Part shown: positions 47,058 through 57,364 of the stretch, one piece after another
Position numbering within the stretch: the stretch's first letter is position 1
Layout: every line of letters begins with the position of its first letter
Assembly (NCBI GenBank): GCA_023105745.1
Contig: JALGQZ010000004.1
Coordinates: forward strand, 12,178,451 to 12,242,450
DNA length: 64,000 nt
DNA from: Austropuccinia psidii
Lineage: Eukaryota > Basidiomycota > Pucciniomycetes > Pucciniales > Sphaerophragmiaceae
Direction of reading: 5' to 3'
The notes under the pieces: generated by a model
Seen by the model: only the letters and a program-made list of their open reading frames with translations
What the model was told of the DNA's origin: nothing
Databases searched by the model: none
Translations under genes and position numbers: made by a program

Positions 47058-48262
47058 CTAGTTATCTCTACCCAAATCATCAAAAGCTCTCTGGAAATCA
47101 TTTATCAACTCATCTTCATACCAGGAAAATTTTGCAGCCATCTCTTCAGAAGCAGTACCTGGAATAGTCCTATCATTGGCATACATAATCACCTCTCTGC
47201 TATTTCTATCAACCCTCCTGAACAATCTGGCCACAGCATCTTGATTTTCACTAGCCGCGTTGGGATCTTCTCTGGTAACCCGGATAGGCCAACGTTCTCT
47301 TCTTTGAAAAACTTGAGTGGCAGGAAATGGCAAAGGGGACAATCCATCTCTTCTTCTGCTGGAGCTGGCCACAGGTTGGAGTTGACAGGAGGTTGCTATG
47401 GGTGAGTTTCTAGGTTGTTGAACTGGGGATGGTCTTACTGCTGGGTTCAAGGCAGGCCTGGTGGTGTGGGAAGTAGTTGGTGAAGGAGGAGGAAGGGTTG
47501 TAGGAATAGAAGCAAGAATTGGTTGGAAGGTTCTTGGAGTGCTGGGAATAACTTGGCTTTGGAATCTAGTGTTGGCAAGAGGTTGAGAAGAGGAATTGCT
47601 GGATGGATGGCCAACTGAATGAGGAACAACTTCAACTTCTTCACCATCCAGCTCATCACTTCCTTCAGCATCTGGATCTGCTGGGGAATCAACAATTCTT
47701 CTTAATTTTTTCACTACCTTCACTACTCCATCAGTATTGGTCCTTGAGATTGGGATCTCTGAGCCCTCCAACATTAGTCCACCTGGCCACATCCCTCTGC
47801 CTGGAACCAGTCACTACATCAAAATATCAGTACTAATTAAATCAAGATAGGCAAATCACTCACATTGAGAAAATCCTGAGGTTGCATCAGGAGTAGGTTC
47901 CTCAAGAATGGGGAATTCTTGCCCATAAGGCCCATCTTTCCTGCTCCATAAGTGCCTCCTGATGTTGGACAAAGTTTACCTGGTACAATGACATGGTTTC
48001 TTCCCAATGAAGCAAAAGTGGCATTTTGACGATCAAGGATTGTAATCTTGAAAGCAATCCTTACCCTTGGCCAAACATTCAGTACAGGAAGGATCAAGAA
48101 CTTCAACTTCTCTGAACCCATCATAAGTTTGGGGGGATCAAAATGACCAGAAGACGCCATGGAAGGGGAGGACAATTGACTGAAGACGCCAGAACCACAA
48201 AGAACAGATGGTGGCGGTGCAGAAGGAGAAGATTCAGTGAGTTCAGTCAGTTTGGAACTCAT
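47058..48262 (-). pseudogene. Antisense spliced gene in G2 with Zn2Cys6-like cluster
   Basis: Exon 1 48262-47864 (start MSSKLTELTESSPS), intron 47863-47814 (GTGAGT...GTAG, 50 bp), exon 2 47813-47058 (LTGSRQRDVARWTNVGG ... FQRAFDDLGRDN-stop). In the frame that joins exon 2, 48086-47991 reads C-TE-C-LAKGKD-C-(10)-C-HF-C-FIGKKP-C, the spacing of fungal Zn(II)2Cys6 clusters (C-x2-C-x6-C-x5-12-C-x2-C-x6-8-C). Exon 2 has a long Ser/Pro-rich middle, an acidic patch (DPDAEGSDELDGEEVEVV) and a conserved-looking end. Breaks: a frame change near 48142 (C run), TGA between the third and fourth Cys, TAA after the sixth, and a frameshift near 47775. It runs opposite to gag-pol. I recall similar hypothetical proteins in A. 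psidii, unverified. DNA binding is inference. Confidence 0.65.
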
Positions 48263-48610
48263 AACTGAAGAATATGCAAGCAGAAGATTCAAGACGTCAG
48301 AATCAATCCACTCCATATCAAGAAAAAGATTTGACCTCAAGGAAATGGGGGCCATAACTCAATTATATCCCCCCTCAAAGCCTCTAGGTGAAGTTTCATA
48401 CCCCTTTGGGGCTGAATTCATCACCCAGGGCCTCCCCTGCAACTTTGGGGAGGCCAGGATCTTGATGGTCCTGGACCCCACCAATGGGTCCAGGCCATAT
48501 AGGGTGAAAAATTGGGCTTGGGCCAATTCTGGGCCCCTTGGTCACCCTGGGTCCCCATCAAATTTGGGCCAAGGGGCTCAATTTTCGTCCTGGGAGCCTT
48601 CAATAGCCCC

Positions 48611-48672
48611 CACGGACCGCGGACCACGGTGTACGGCCCATGGACTGCGGCATATGGCCCGCGGACCGTAGG
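48611..48672. promoter_or_regulatory. CGG/CCG-triplet array upstream of the antisense gene
   Basis: Six CGG and three CCG triplets within 62 bp, in a repeating GGACCGCGGACC / GGCCCGCGGACC pattern, in a window that is otherwise AT-rich. It lies about 350 bp upstream of the antisense ATG (48262). Zn2Cys6 proteins typically bind paired CGG triplets, so autoregulation is a testable idea. Confidence 0.5.
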
Positions 48673-49244
48673 ACCCCAAAGACCCAAAATGGCCAATAAT
48701 GGCCAAAAATCATGAAATGACCAAAATCACCAAAGCACCCAAAAAAGACCCAAAAGGCCATAAAAATCAAAAATATCAAGATTCATCAGGGAAGAGGCCA
48801 CAGCCCAAAAGCACTTTTGAGGGCTGTTTGGGGTCATTTCCATGGACAATGGGGACAAGACCTCTTGGAGGAAATTTCTTCAATATTTCATTGGATTAAG
48901 CCTTTCCCAATGAGTACACTTCATATACTCATTGGGAATCATTTTTTGAGCACAAGAGCTCGGTGGCCCTTTTTTTGGGATATATCCCAAGGCCACACCC
49001 CAAGGGCAAGGTTGATTGAATCAGAAGAAAGGAAAAGCATATTTCGAAGTGGAATACTTACTCAAAGCTTGAAAGAAGGGGGGAATAAATTTGATTTTAC
49101 AGAGAAGAATTGAAGAAGGATTTTCAGGATAATGGTCAAGAGGAAAAGAAAATTAAAAAGAAATTTTTTGAAAAAAATGTGGGGATATTGAGATGCCACT
49201 CAACAGTGGCAGGGTATTATGGTGTTCAGGAGCCCACCAGTTTC
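48673..49244 (+). other. G2 3' UTR before the polypurine tract
   Basis: Gene-free; frames here are shadows of the GC-rich array or low-complexity text. A 'gatatatcccaa' and 'cacaccccaagggcaagg' segment is followed by A-rich sequence up to the tract. Confidence 0.5.
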
Positions 49245-49256
49245 AAGAGGGGATAC
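49245..49256 (+). other. G2 polypurine tract
   Basis: AAGAGGGGATAC immediately before the 3' LTR, homologous to the G1 tract. Confidence 0.75.
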
Positions 49257-50018
49257 TGTAACAACCACTCACCAGGGGTAAGGGTATTAATCAATACACC
49301 CACTCAAACACCTCAAATCAGCAAATCCAGTATCTGCATCAGCATTCAGTTTCAGAAATATTCATTCTAAAACATGCATACAGTTTGGTACATCAATACA
49401 GCCTGTCAATACCTGTACAGGTTGGATTCACCCAATACAGTTTCAATACACCATTATGAAACTGTATGATCACTCAAATACACCACACCTCTTGTACAGG
49501 TTCTGTACAGCTGTACAGGACCTGTATTGGCCAGACTCAATTCAATAATTCAATCCTCTCATGAAAATTCTTCCTCTGGATCAGGGCTGGTGTTTCTCAC
49601 ATATACCAGCCCCTCTTTCTCCCCCCTGGGGACTTTTCCCCAGTTAATTAATTTAGTTTATTTATTATTTTATCATTATTCTTATCCTTATTTTGGGTAT
49701 TAGAATTATTTGATTTTAAGTTAGTCTTTGCATTTTCTCTCTTTGCCTGTACAGTATGAGTTGGGTGGCCATATCCTTATTAACCCTTCTCTTTCCATTC
49801 TGACAGGTTGAAACAGTGGACTTAGACTTGTTTGTGGTTGGCTCTTCTATTTCTTATTCTTATTTCTTTGTTGCTGCTTTTCTCATATCTTTTATTATAG
49901 TAATTCATTCCTTACACTCTTAAGTGTATTCAATCTTTCCATATCCTTGAGCCCTCCATATGTGAGTCCCGGTTTACTGAGTGCCAGGCCCTCTTCACTT
50001 CGAAGAGCCCCTGTGACA
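49257..50018 (+). repeat. G2 3' LTR (762 bp)
   Basis: Differs from the 5' LTR by an ~18-bp CTGTACAG-containing insertion in the U3 array (near 49500) and a ~14-bp insertion near 49850, plus about 16 substitutions. CCATG (50019-50023) follows. Confidence 0.95.
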
Positions 50019-50023
50019 CCATG

Positions 50024-53000
50024 CTCCCCAGAAGAGTATATGAATGCATTAGAAGACATAGTGACAGGAAAAAAAATTGGCAGAATATGGAAAAAATTGG
50101 ACATTAAAAGTCAAAACAAACCATATATTAAGAAAGATAAACCAAAAGAACCTTTCAAGCACAACACACCCAACACTGATGAGCAAAGAGAATGCCATAA
50201 ATGCGGAGGTATTGGACACTTAACCAATAATTGTCTCAAAAAGGCAAAAATAAATGAAATTGTGGAAACATAAGCCCACAATGACAAAGAAGATGAATAT
50301 GATTCTGAAAAAGACACCGAAGAGTCAGAAACCTCTGAAAGTGATGAAATTGATATGATTAATGCACAAATTAATAATATTGACTCAATATATGAAGTAC
50401 TGGATGTAAATTTAAACTTACCACAAGTTGGAACATATGATACATGCCTCACAAACATACAAGGTTCCAAACTGTATAGAACCAAACCAGAAAAAGGAAT
50501 GGGATAAACAACTGGAAAGTGAAGTATAAGTATTGTCACGGTTGAAAACCAAGCATCAAAAGAAAATTCAGACACAGGAGCATATTGTACCTGTGTTGGT
50601 AAAGATTATTTACAAACAATTATATCATATTGGGAAGAAGAAAATATACAAATACAAGGGGTTAAATTCAGTAGTGCAAGTGAAAGCATGAAGCCCCTTG
50701 GAATAATTGACCTAACCTTAATTTTTCCTCACCCTTCCCAATGTATAAGATTGAAAGTAGAGTTTTTAGTAATGGAAAACTGTACCAGTAACCAATTTAT
50801 ACTTGGAAATGATTACTTGTCAATTTATGGCATGGATATCTATAATCAAAAAGACAGATATTTTACCATAGGAGACCATAAGAGGCACAAATTTGGTTTT
50901 TTAAATACCAAAAACCAAATTACAGTTATGAAAAATGAAGAGGAAAGCCCAGAGAAACATCCCTTCATAAATGAATAACTGAATGAGGCAGAATTCAATC
51001 AAGAATTAACAGAAAATATGAGAGAAACACTTACCAATATCTTGTTTAAGTACAAAAGTGCCTTTGAAACTGAAAAAGAACCACTAGGTGCAATCATTGG
51101 GCATGAAGTAGAAATTATTCTTAATGTGGAAAAACGTTACCCACCTCTATTAAGGAGACCAGCTTACCCAGCTAGCCCAAGAGCTAGAGAAGCCTTAGAG
51201 GGAAACATTAAAGAATTAATGGACCTTGTAGTATTAAGGAAAGTAGGACATAATGAACAAGTAGAAGTCACTACACCTGTTATTATAACTTGGCACATAG
51301 GAAAATCAAGGATGGTAGGGGACTTTAGCTTTCTAACTACCTATACTATCCATGACAGATATCAAATACCCAGAATCCATGAGACATTAAAACAATTGTC
51401 ACAGGCTAACTTCATTACAGACATGGATGATTTAAAGGGTTTTCACCAAAATATCTTAACAGAAAAGGCCAAAAAACAACTGAGGATAATAATCTACTGT
51501 GGAATTTATGAATACTTAAGAATGTCATTTGGTATAAAAAATGCATCTTCCCATTATCAGAGAATGATGAATACCATATTTTCTGAATAATTATCAGAAG
51601 GATGGTTAATTATCTATATTGATGATATAATAGTTTGTTCAGAAACTTGGGACAGTCACTTAGCAAGACTAGAAAGAGTCTTGCAAAAAATAGTACAAGT
51701 AAAAATGAAAATTTCCTTGAAGAAATGTCATTTCACATACAGTGAACTGAAAGCACTAGGAAGTTTGGTATCTGGACTAAGTTTGGGCATAGATAAAAAG
51801 AAAGTAGCAGTAGTACTACTGAAGCCAATGCACCAAACCAAAAAAGAAATGCAATCATTTCAAGTATTTGCTAGTTATTACAGACAGCATATAAAAGACT
51901 TTACAAGAATTGCCAAATCCTTATACAAGCTCTGTGAGCAACAGAAAGTCTATGAAATGACTGAACAAAGGGTTAAAGCATACAAGGAATAGAAAAATGC
52001 CCTCACAAATGCCCCATTTCTTTTAATTCCTGATTGAAAACTACCTTTCAGGCTGTACATTGATGCTTGTGGAGACAGACTAGGTGCTGCACTACACCAA
52101 ACACAAATCATCAATGATAAACCTGTTGAAGGACCAATTTTCATTATTTAAAGACAAATTAAGCCAACAGAGGAAAGATATGGAGCAAGCCAAATGTAAT
52201 GTCTTTGCCTAGTGTGGACTTTAAAAAATTACACTATTATTTGGATGGAACAGTGGTTGATGTGATAACAGACTGCAATGCTGTAAGATCTTTATTAAAC
52301 ATGAAGACACCAAATAGACACATGCTGAGATGGAAAATTGCTATTTAAGAATATAGAGAAAATATGACTATAGTTCATAAATCTGGAAATATCCATTAAA
52401 TTTGATATGATCTTAGCAGATGGGCTTTAGAAAACACACATGAAAACCCAGCATGGGCACCACAGGAAGAACATAATATAGAAGGCATATGTGTCACACA
52501 TATTGGCACAGAGTTCTTACACCAAGTTAAAGAAAGTTACAAAATGGAAAGGAACTGTCATATTGTATGCCAACTTCTAATGAAAGACTGTAAAGACCCA
52601 TCACTTTCATTCAAGCTAGATGAAGCATGGAAAAAAGAATATGATGAAGGAATATTCCACCTCCTTGATGGAATACTCTATCATAGGACTAAAAATACAT
52701 GTGTTATGGCTTTAGAAGATAGAACTCTGATAAGCAATATACTACATGAATGTCAGGGTAGTGTTGCATCAGGACATCTCTAAGAAGACAGGACACTAGA
52801 AAGGGTAAAAACCTGCTCTTGGTGGCCAAATTGGTGAAAGGATGTTGCAGAATACTGCCAAACGTGTGACAGATGTCAAAAAGAAAACAGAGCCACAGGA
52901 AAGCAATTTGAAATGATGATTCATGATCCCCTTGGGAAATAGTTCACATGGAATGGGTAACAGCCTTACCTCCAGGAGGAGACAAAAGTTATAATGCATT

Positions 53001-53967
53001 CCTAGTATTAGTTGACAGGTACAGAAAAATTCCAATGTTCTTACCATGTCACAAAGATGACGCAGCTATGGACACAGCCATAATGATCTGGAATAAAGTT
53101 ATTAGCCATACAGCACTATTCCAAAATAGCATAAGTAACAGAGATGCAAAATTCACCTCATAATTATGGACAAACCTCCATAGCTTTTTTGGAAAAAAGT
53201 TATCATTCTTCACAGCCTACAACCCTCAAACAGATGGTATGGCAGAAAGAATGATACAAGCTTTGGAAGATATGATCAGAATATTCTGTGGTTGTGGCCT
53301 AGAATTTAAGGACTATTATGGCTTTACCCATGATTGGTGTACCTTCATACCAGCTCTTGAGCTGGTATATAAAACATCAATCCATTCATGAACTGGTAAA
53401 AAAGAACCAATGTTGGAAAAAGGATAGAATGCCAGACTTCCATATGATAGTATTAATAAAGACTTAGTGAATATAAATCTAACAGAAAGAAGTTTCAAAA
53501 TGATGCTTGAAAAGGAAAGACACCATGCAAGCAGATGTATGCAAGATTCTTTCAAGTATGCAGAGGAAAGATGAGATAAAAGTCATAAATGACCTAACTT
53601 CAAACTAGGGGACTTGTTCTTAGTATAAACTCTGAATTTTAATAATAACAAAAGCCCAAAGAAATTTAAATATTCCTTTGCAGGATCATTAATAATAAAA
53701 GAACTACATGGACCTAATGCTGTGCAACTAGGACTCACAGGTGAATTAATGAATACACACCTAACTTTCCCTGTAAGCCTGATAAAAACTTACAGCTCAA
53801 GTGAAAAAGAGTTATTTGCCCCAAGAGTTAAACCAACACTTGAAATTTCCCCTCTAGAAGAAGGAAAAGAAAGGAAAATTGTAAAAGTCCTTGAAGAAAG
53901 GAGGACTAGAAACAAAAGAGAAAGAGAATACCTTGTGAGGTATAGAAACCCAAACCAAGAAGATTAA
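50024..53967 (+). pseudogene. TE-B gag 3' end and pol, heavily decayed
   Basis: In order: zinc knuckle CHKCGGIGHLTNNC (50190-50232, C-x2-C-x4-H-x4-C); protease SDTGAYCTCVGKD (DTG at 50571-50579); RT 51018-51990 with YIDD at 51615-51626; RNase H text ([15 protein letters not shown]) near 52040-52140; integrase zinc site (HECQGSVASGH ... YCQTCDRCQ); core with HMEWVTALPPGG (Glu where TE-A has Asp), NRDAKFTS and PQTDGMAERMIQ; and a chromodomain-like end REREYLVRYRNPNQED (about 53920-53965). Stops occur every 50-200 codons (e.g. 50270, 51588, 51990, 52150, 52780, 53162). Confidence 0.88.
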
Positions 53968-54164
53968 TGGATACTTGAGAAAGATATAACTAATGCTTAT
54001 AAGCTACTAAGAAGGCTAATAAATGAAAGAAGGCCTAGAGAATAGAAAAGCTGAGCATTATTGAGCTTCAAGACTAAGAAAGTCTAATGAAGAGGTATGA
54101 CAGTGGATGATACCCTAATTAACTATATCAGATTGCAGTAAAATATTTTTTTTGTGGCAGGGAA

Positions 54165-54417
54165 TCTGAGCCTCTGAGATATTACCACATTTCCAAGAAG
54201 GTCACAAGAAAACTTCACAATAATTATTCTTTTAAAATGATTATCTTAAAATAAGTGAATATGCCATAAAGAGGAATTAATTCTTAATTACCTTAGAATC
54301 TAATAAGGAAAAATGTGGAATAAATGAAACCATTATATTTCTAATGATAAAATACAAATATATCATTGTTATGGAATATCTGTAAAGTCAGTAATCAATG
54401 AATGATAAGTAAGAAAT
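54165..54417 (+). repeat. TE-B 3' LTR fragment, truncated by TE-A
   Basis: Preceded by a tract 'tttttttgtggcagggaa'. Aligns with the first ~250 bp of 26286-28274 and stops at 'gataagtaagaaat', where TE-A begins. GAAAT (54413-54417) is the presumed target duplication; its partner is outside the window. Confidence 0.85.
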
Positions 54418-55278
54418 TGTGAGCCTTAGAGGTATTTTCATATACCCAAAAGACCACAAATTATAAATTAAGATATAAATATAAATAAAATAAATTTATA
54501 TATATTATAAAAAGAAATTTATTTATATTATGAAAATAAGAATTGAAATATAAATAAAAATTTATATTTAAAAATCAAAATTTAATTATAATTTAAAAGT
54601 AAAATTACAATAAAATTTAAAATTATGAAAATACATTTTTACTTGTAAAAATTAAGTAAAAATGAATTTTTAATAAAAATTATGAAATTGAAATATTTTT
54701 GGTAAAAGGTTATATAGAGTATATGATAACCTTTTATCCAATAAATAAATATAAAGAATATGTCACACCATTGGATTCCTTATAAAAAATAAAGTGGGGT
54801 CACTTCTGGATGAAATTTCTGTAACTCAACTCTAAATAAGCTTAAATTAAGTTTTTAGTATTTTTTGTACAAAAGTATGAGAATCCTCAAAAACGTAATC
54901 TAATTCACACCACATGTGGTATTAACCATAAATTTTTGTGTTAAAATTGAGGTGTTGTGTTTAGTTTAGAAGTTATGAGGAATTGAAGTATTTTCAATTG
55001 AAATGTCAAAATGTGCGCATGTATTACATAAGTGAGCTTTAATTTACATATGAGGTATCAATTATTACAGATGTGTAATTAAAAACTCAATTGAATTACA
55101 TATGTAAATTATAATTGTATTACATGATGAGGAATTAAAGAAAAAATAAATTGGAAAGATTAATTCTGGGGGGGGGGGAAAGACACTCTAGCTCTAAGGG
55201 GGAGCTAGACCCCCAAGATCCTCTTTGACTGGCATGGGATGTCCAAATCCACGCAAAAGCTCATTAGTTTTGGCCTGG

Positions 55279-55307
55279 AATTGTGTCACAGGGTCTGTGA
55301 CTCAATT
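55279..55307. promoter_or_regulatory. LTR palindrome with TGACTCA
   Basis: AATTGTGTCACA-GGGTC-TGTGACTCAATT: 12-bp arms with one mismatch. A perfect copy is in the 3' LTR at 63386-63414. Confidence 0.5.
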
Positions 55308-55332
55308 GATGCTGAGGTTTTGATACCAACCA

Positions 55333-55370
55333 GGGTAGTTTTAACTGCTTCCAAGAGGGTAAAACTACCC
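55333..55370. repeat. LTR inverted repeat GGGTAGTTTTA/TAAAACTACCC
   Basis: Perfect 11-bp arms separated by 16 nt, 25 bp after the previous palindrome. Kept perfectly in the 3' LTR (63440-63477), so possibly an RNA stem-loop. Confidence 0.55.
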
Positions 55371-56247
55371 TTAAGTTAAGCCAATGTTAGTAAAAACAGT
55401 TTTAACTGGTTTCTATGCCTCTTACCCAAATTATGACGTGTTTTGAAGGTTCTAGACCAGGTCTTGATATAGTAATAGCTGATCTAAGGGTCTAAAATGG
55501 CTAAAGATAGCAAAAATTGGCTTAAACCAGCCCTTTTTGGTCTAAACCAGGGTTAAATGATGCCATAATTGGCTTTTCTGTTTTCAGACTGTTTTCCACG
55601 ACTGACAAGAGGAAATTTTACTTTTGGAGTAAGAAAATTGAGGGCTATAAAAGAATGTCTTCTTTGTCCCACTTTTCTCTTCATGTTAGAATCTTTTCCT
55701 ATTATGATTAGTTTAAACACTGTTAAAAAAATCAATAAAAGATTCCAACCCCAGTTTTCTTAATCATTTTAAACATTTTAACCACGTGAAAAAATCATTA
55801 TAATCATTTTACCCCCTGAACCACCCCAAAAGTGAATTAAAGCATCTTTCATCACTGTTAGCTTTGTCACTTTGTTTCCAAATTCACTCTGGTCACTTTG
55901 GGGCGTGTTTTCTCTTTTAAATATTCTTTTAAAGACTTTGTTCTTTAATAAATTTCTTGCAGTTCATTTCTCAATTAATTCCAATTGAAATTGCTCTTGA
56001 AGAAGTTTCTTTTGTAGCTATAAATATCTCTTGTAGAGTATTTTTGAATAAATCTTTATTGTTGGTAAAAAAATAAATTTCTATTATATTATTGTTTTAT
56101 ACTTATAAATTTAAAAACAATAAAATTGGCGTGTTTTCTTTTAAAAATACTTTTTCTTACTATTTTTAAATAATTTTACCTTATACAAATTTTGAGGACT
56201 GGAAAAGTACTTGATATTTTATCAAATTTTAATATCCACACCTTACA

Positions 56248-56451
56248 TTTGGTGGCCAGGCCATGATATTTTACTTTCTTTTAGCCTTTTTTCTTATATT
56301 GAAAATTTTAAAAATATATAAAAAATACTTATAATTCAAAAAATCCTCAAATAATAATTTCCTTTTATAATTACAAGTGGGGCTTTATTTCTTATTTCTC
56401 TTTTGAAAAATCTTTTTAACTTAATTAATTGGCTTTTTTTCATTAATTTTA
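56248..56451 (+). other. TE-A primer site and leader
   Basis: TTTGGTGGCCAGGCCATGAT follows the LTR; the inverted copy and TE-B have TTTGGGGGCC and TTTGGGGGAC. A TGG two bases inside is compatible with an ordinary tRNA 3'-end site, but I cannot name the tRNA. The rest is AT-rich, ending 'cattaattttag'. Confidence 0.5.
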
Positions 56452-57364
56452 GTGTCTGACAATGTGGTAAGAGGAGAAGATATTGAAACAGCCTCTACAG
56501 TTACTAGCATTATTCCTGCAAGCTCTGTGATTTCTGACCATAATAGCACTGTTATTATAACTCAGAATAACCAAGAAGAGCCAATTTCTTCTGAATTTAT
56601 CAACTTGGATATCAGTATGACTCTTCAGAAAGCTAAACATTTGGCAAATAGTGAGTTTTTGACGTAAAATTACTATTTTAAACCTTTTTAATCATAAAAT
56701 ATGCCTTCAACCACATCAGGAGCAAGCTATAAGCCCTCAAGCAGCTCCCAAAAAGGTCACAGATGTGATTATGGTAGAAGCGAATAAGATACAGAAGGAC
56801 AAGGGTCAGTAAAAGACTTCCACAACAATAAATTGTCCAATTCTTAAGCTGATGACACTATTTTACCTTCAAAAAGAGCTGACACCACCACAAGAAGCCT
56901 CAGTGGACATTTAGAAAGCCAGCCAGAAGGCTTACAACAATGCACTGCAGCACAAAGAGTACCAGCTCCTTGCAAATCTGTGGAAGAACTGCATGAACTC
57001 ATACCTGACTGTAAGAAAATTCCTAGGTCATCCCAACACTTTCAAGTTACTCAATAGATGGCATCCATTTATGGAAGAGAAGAATATGATGCTTTTAGCA
57101 GCAGAATGGAGGAAAAACAACCCTGCACCACCAAAGCAAGTGCCAAGACCAGCCCCAGTGGCCAGAAGCAGCAATTACAACGTGAAAAAGAAGCCACAAG
57201 CTCAAAACAAGGGCAAAGGGAAGGCACCAGCCCCAAAGCCTTACCACCAGGGCTACAGGATTCCAAAGATTCAGCAGGATGCCATCAAAAATGTATTTCA
57301 GATGGCCAGAACCATGATGGAGCGACAGAAGAAGGAGGAAGCCAGATTAAGATTCCAGAAATGA
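56452..57364 (+). pseudogene. TE-A gag-like frame A, probably spliced
   Basis: Segment 1 (56452-56650) reads VSDNVVRGEDIETAS...KAKHLAN and then meets GTGAGT; text resumes after CATCAG near 56738 (EQAISPQAAPKKVTDV). A second GTCAGT...AAAAAG gap follows near 56803. From about 56920 to 57364 it reads LQHKEYQLLANLWKNCMNSY...MMERQKKEEARLRFQK-stop, with a Lys/Pro-rich part. The first junction is out of frame by one base in this copy, and a TAG lies at 56913. No known domain; position suggests a structural Gag part. It overlaps frame B. Confidence 0.5.

Larger units (their letters stand above)
39703..50018 (+). mobile_element. G2: Ty3/Gypsy chromovirus-type element inserted in TE-B, with antisense cargo
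   Basis: 10,316 bp; LTRs 39703-40432 and 49257-50018, ends TGTAACAACC...CTGTGACA, target duplication CCATG (39698-39702 and 50019-50023). Close relative of G1 in leader, gag and pol, but with ~2 kb of extra sequence before the 3' LTR that carries an antisense gene. About 16 substitutions plus two insertions separate the LTRs, similar to G1. gag has one frameshift and pol four stops. Confidence 0.95.
26286..54417 (+). mobile_element. TE-B: old Ty3/Gypsy-type element, split by two nested insertions
   Basis: Its own sequence is 26286-29513, 38520-39702 and 50024-54417. Gene order is LTR, gag, zinc knuckle, protease, RT, RNase H, integrase and a 3' LTR that is itself interrupted at 54418 by TE-A. 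The three parts join in register once G1 and G2 are removed with one copy of each target duplication. Protein order and sequence parallel TE-A, so the two are diverged members of one lineage. Many stops and frameshifts make it the oldest layer. Confidence 0.88.
54418..56247 (+). repeat. TE-A 5' LTR (1,830 bp)
   Basis: TGTGAGCCTTAGAGG ... CACACCTTACA. The first ~300 bp are almost pure A/T; a second half with two inverted repeats (55279-55307 and 55333-55370) follows. The frame at 55553-55763 is the LTR shadow seen in every copy. Confidence 0.9.

Noticed and set aside
48421..48715. Open frames on both strands over the CGG array
   Set aside because: GC-rich repetitive text that stays open in several frames; no conserved product is recognised.
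54418..56247. Self-priming complement in the TE-A LTR
   Set aside because: I looked for a match to TTTGGTGGCCAGGCC in the LTR and found only a short GGCCTGG overlap, not convincing.
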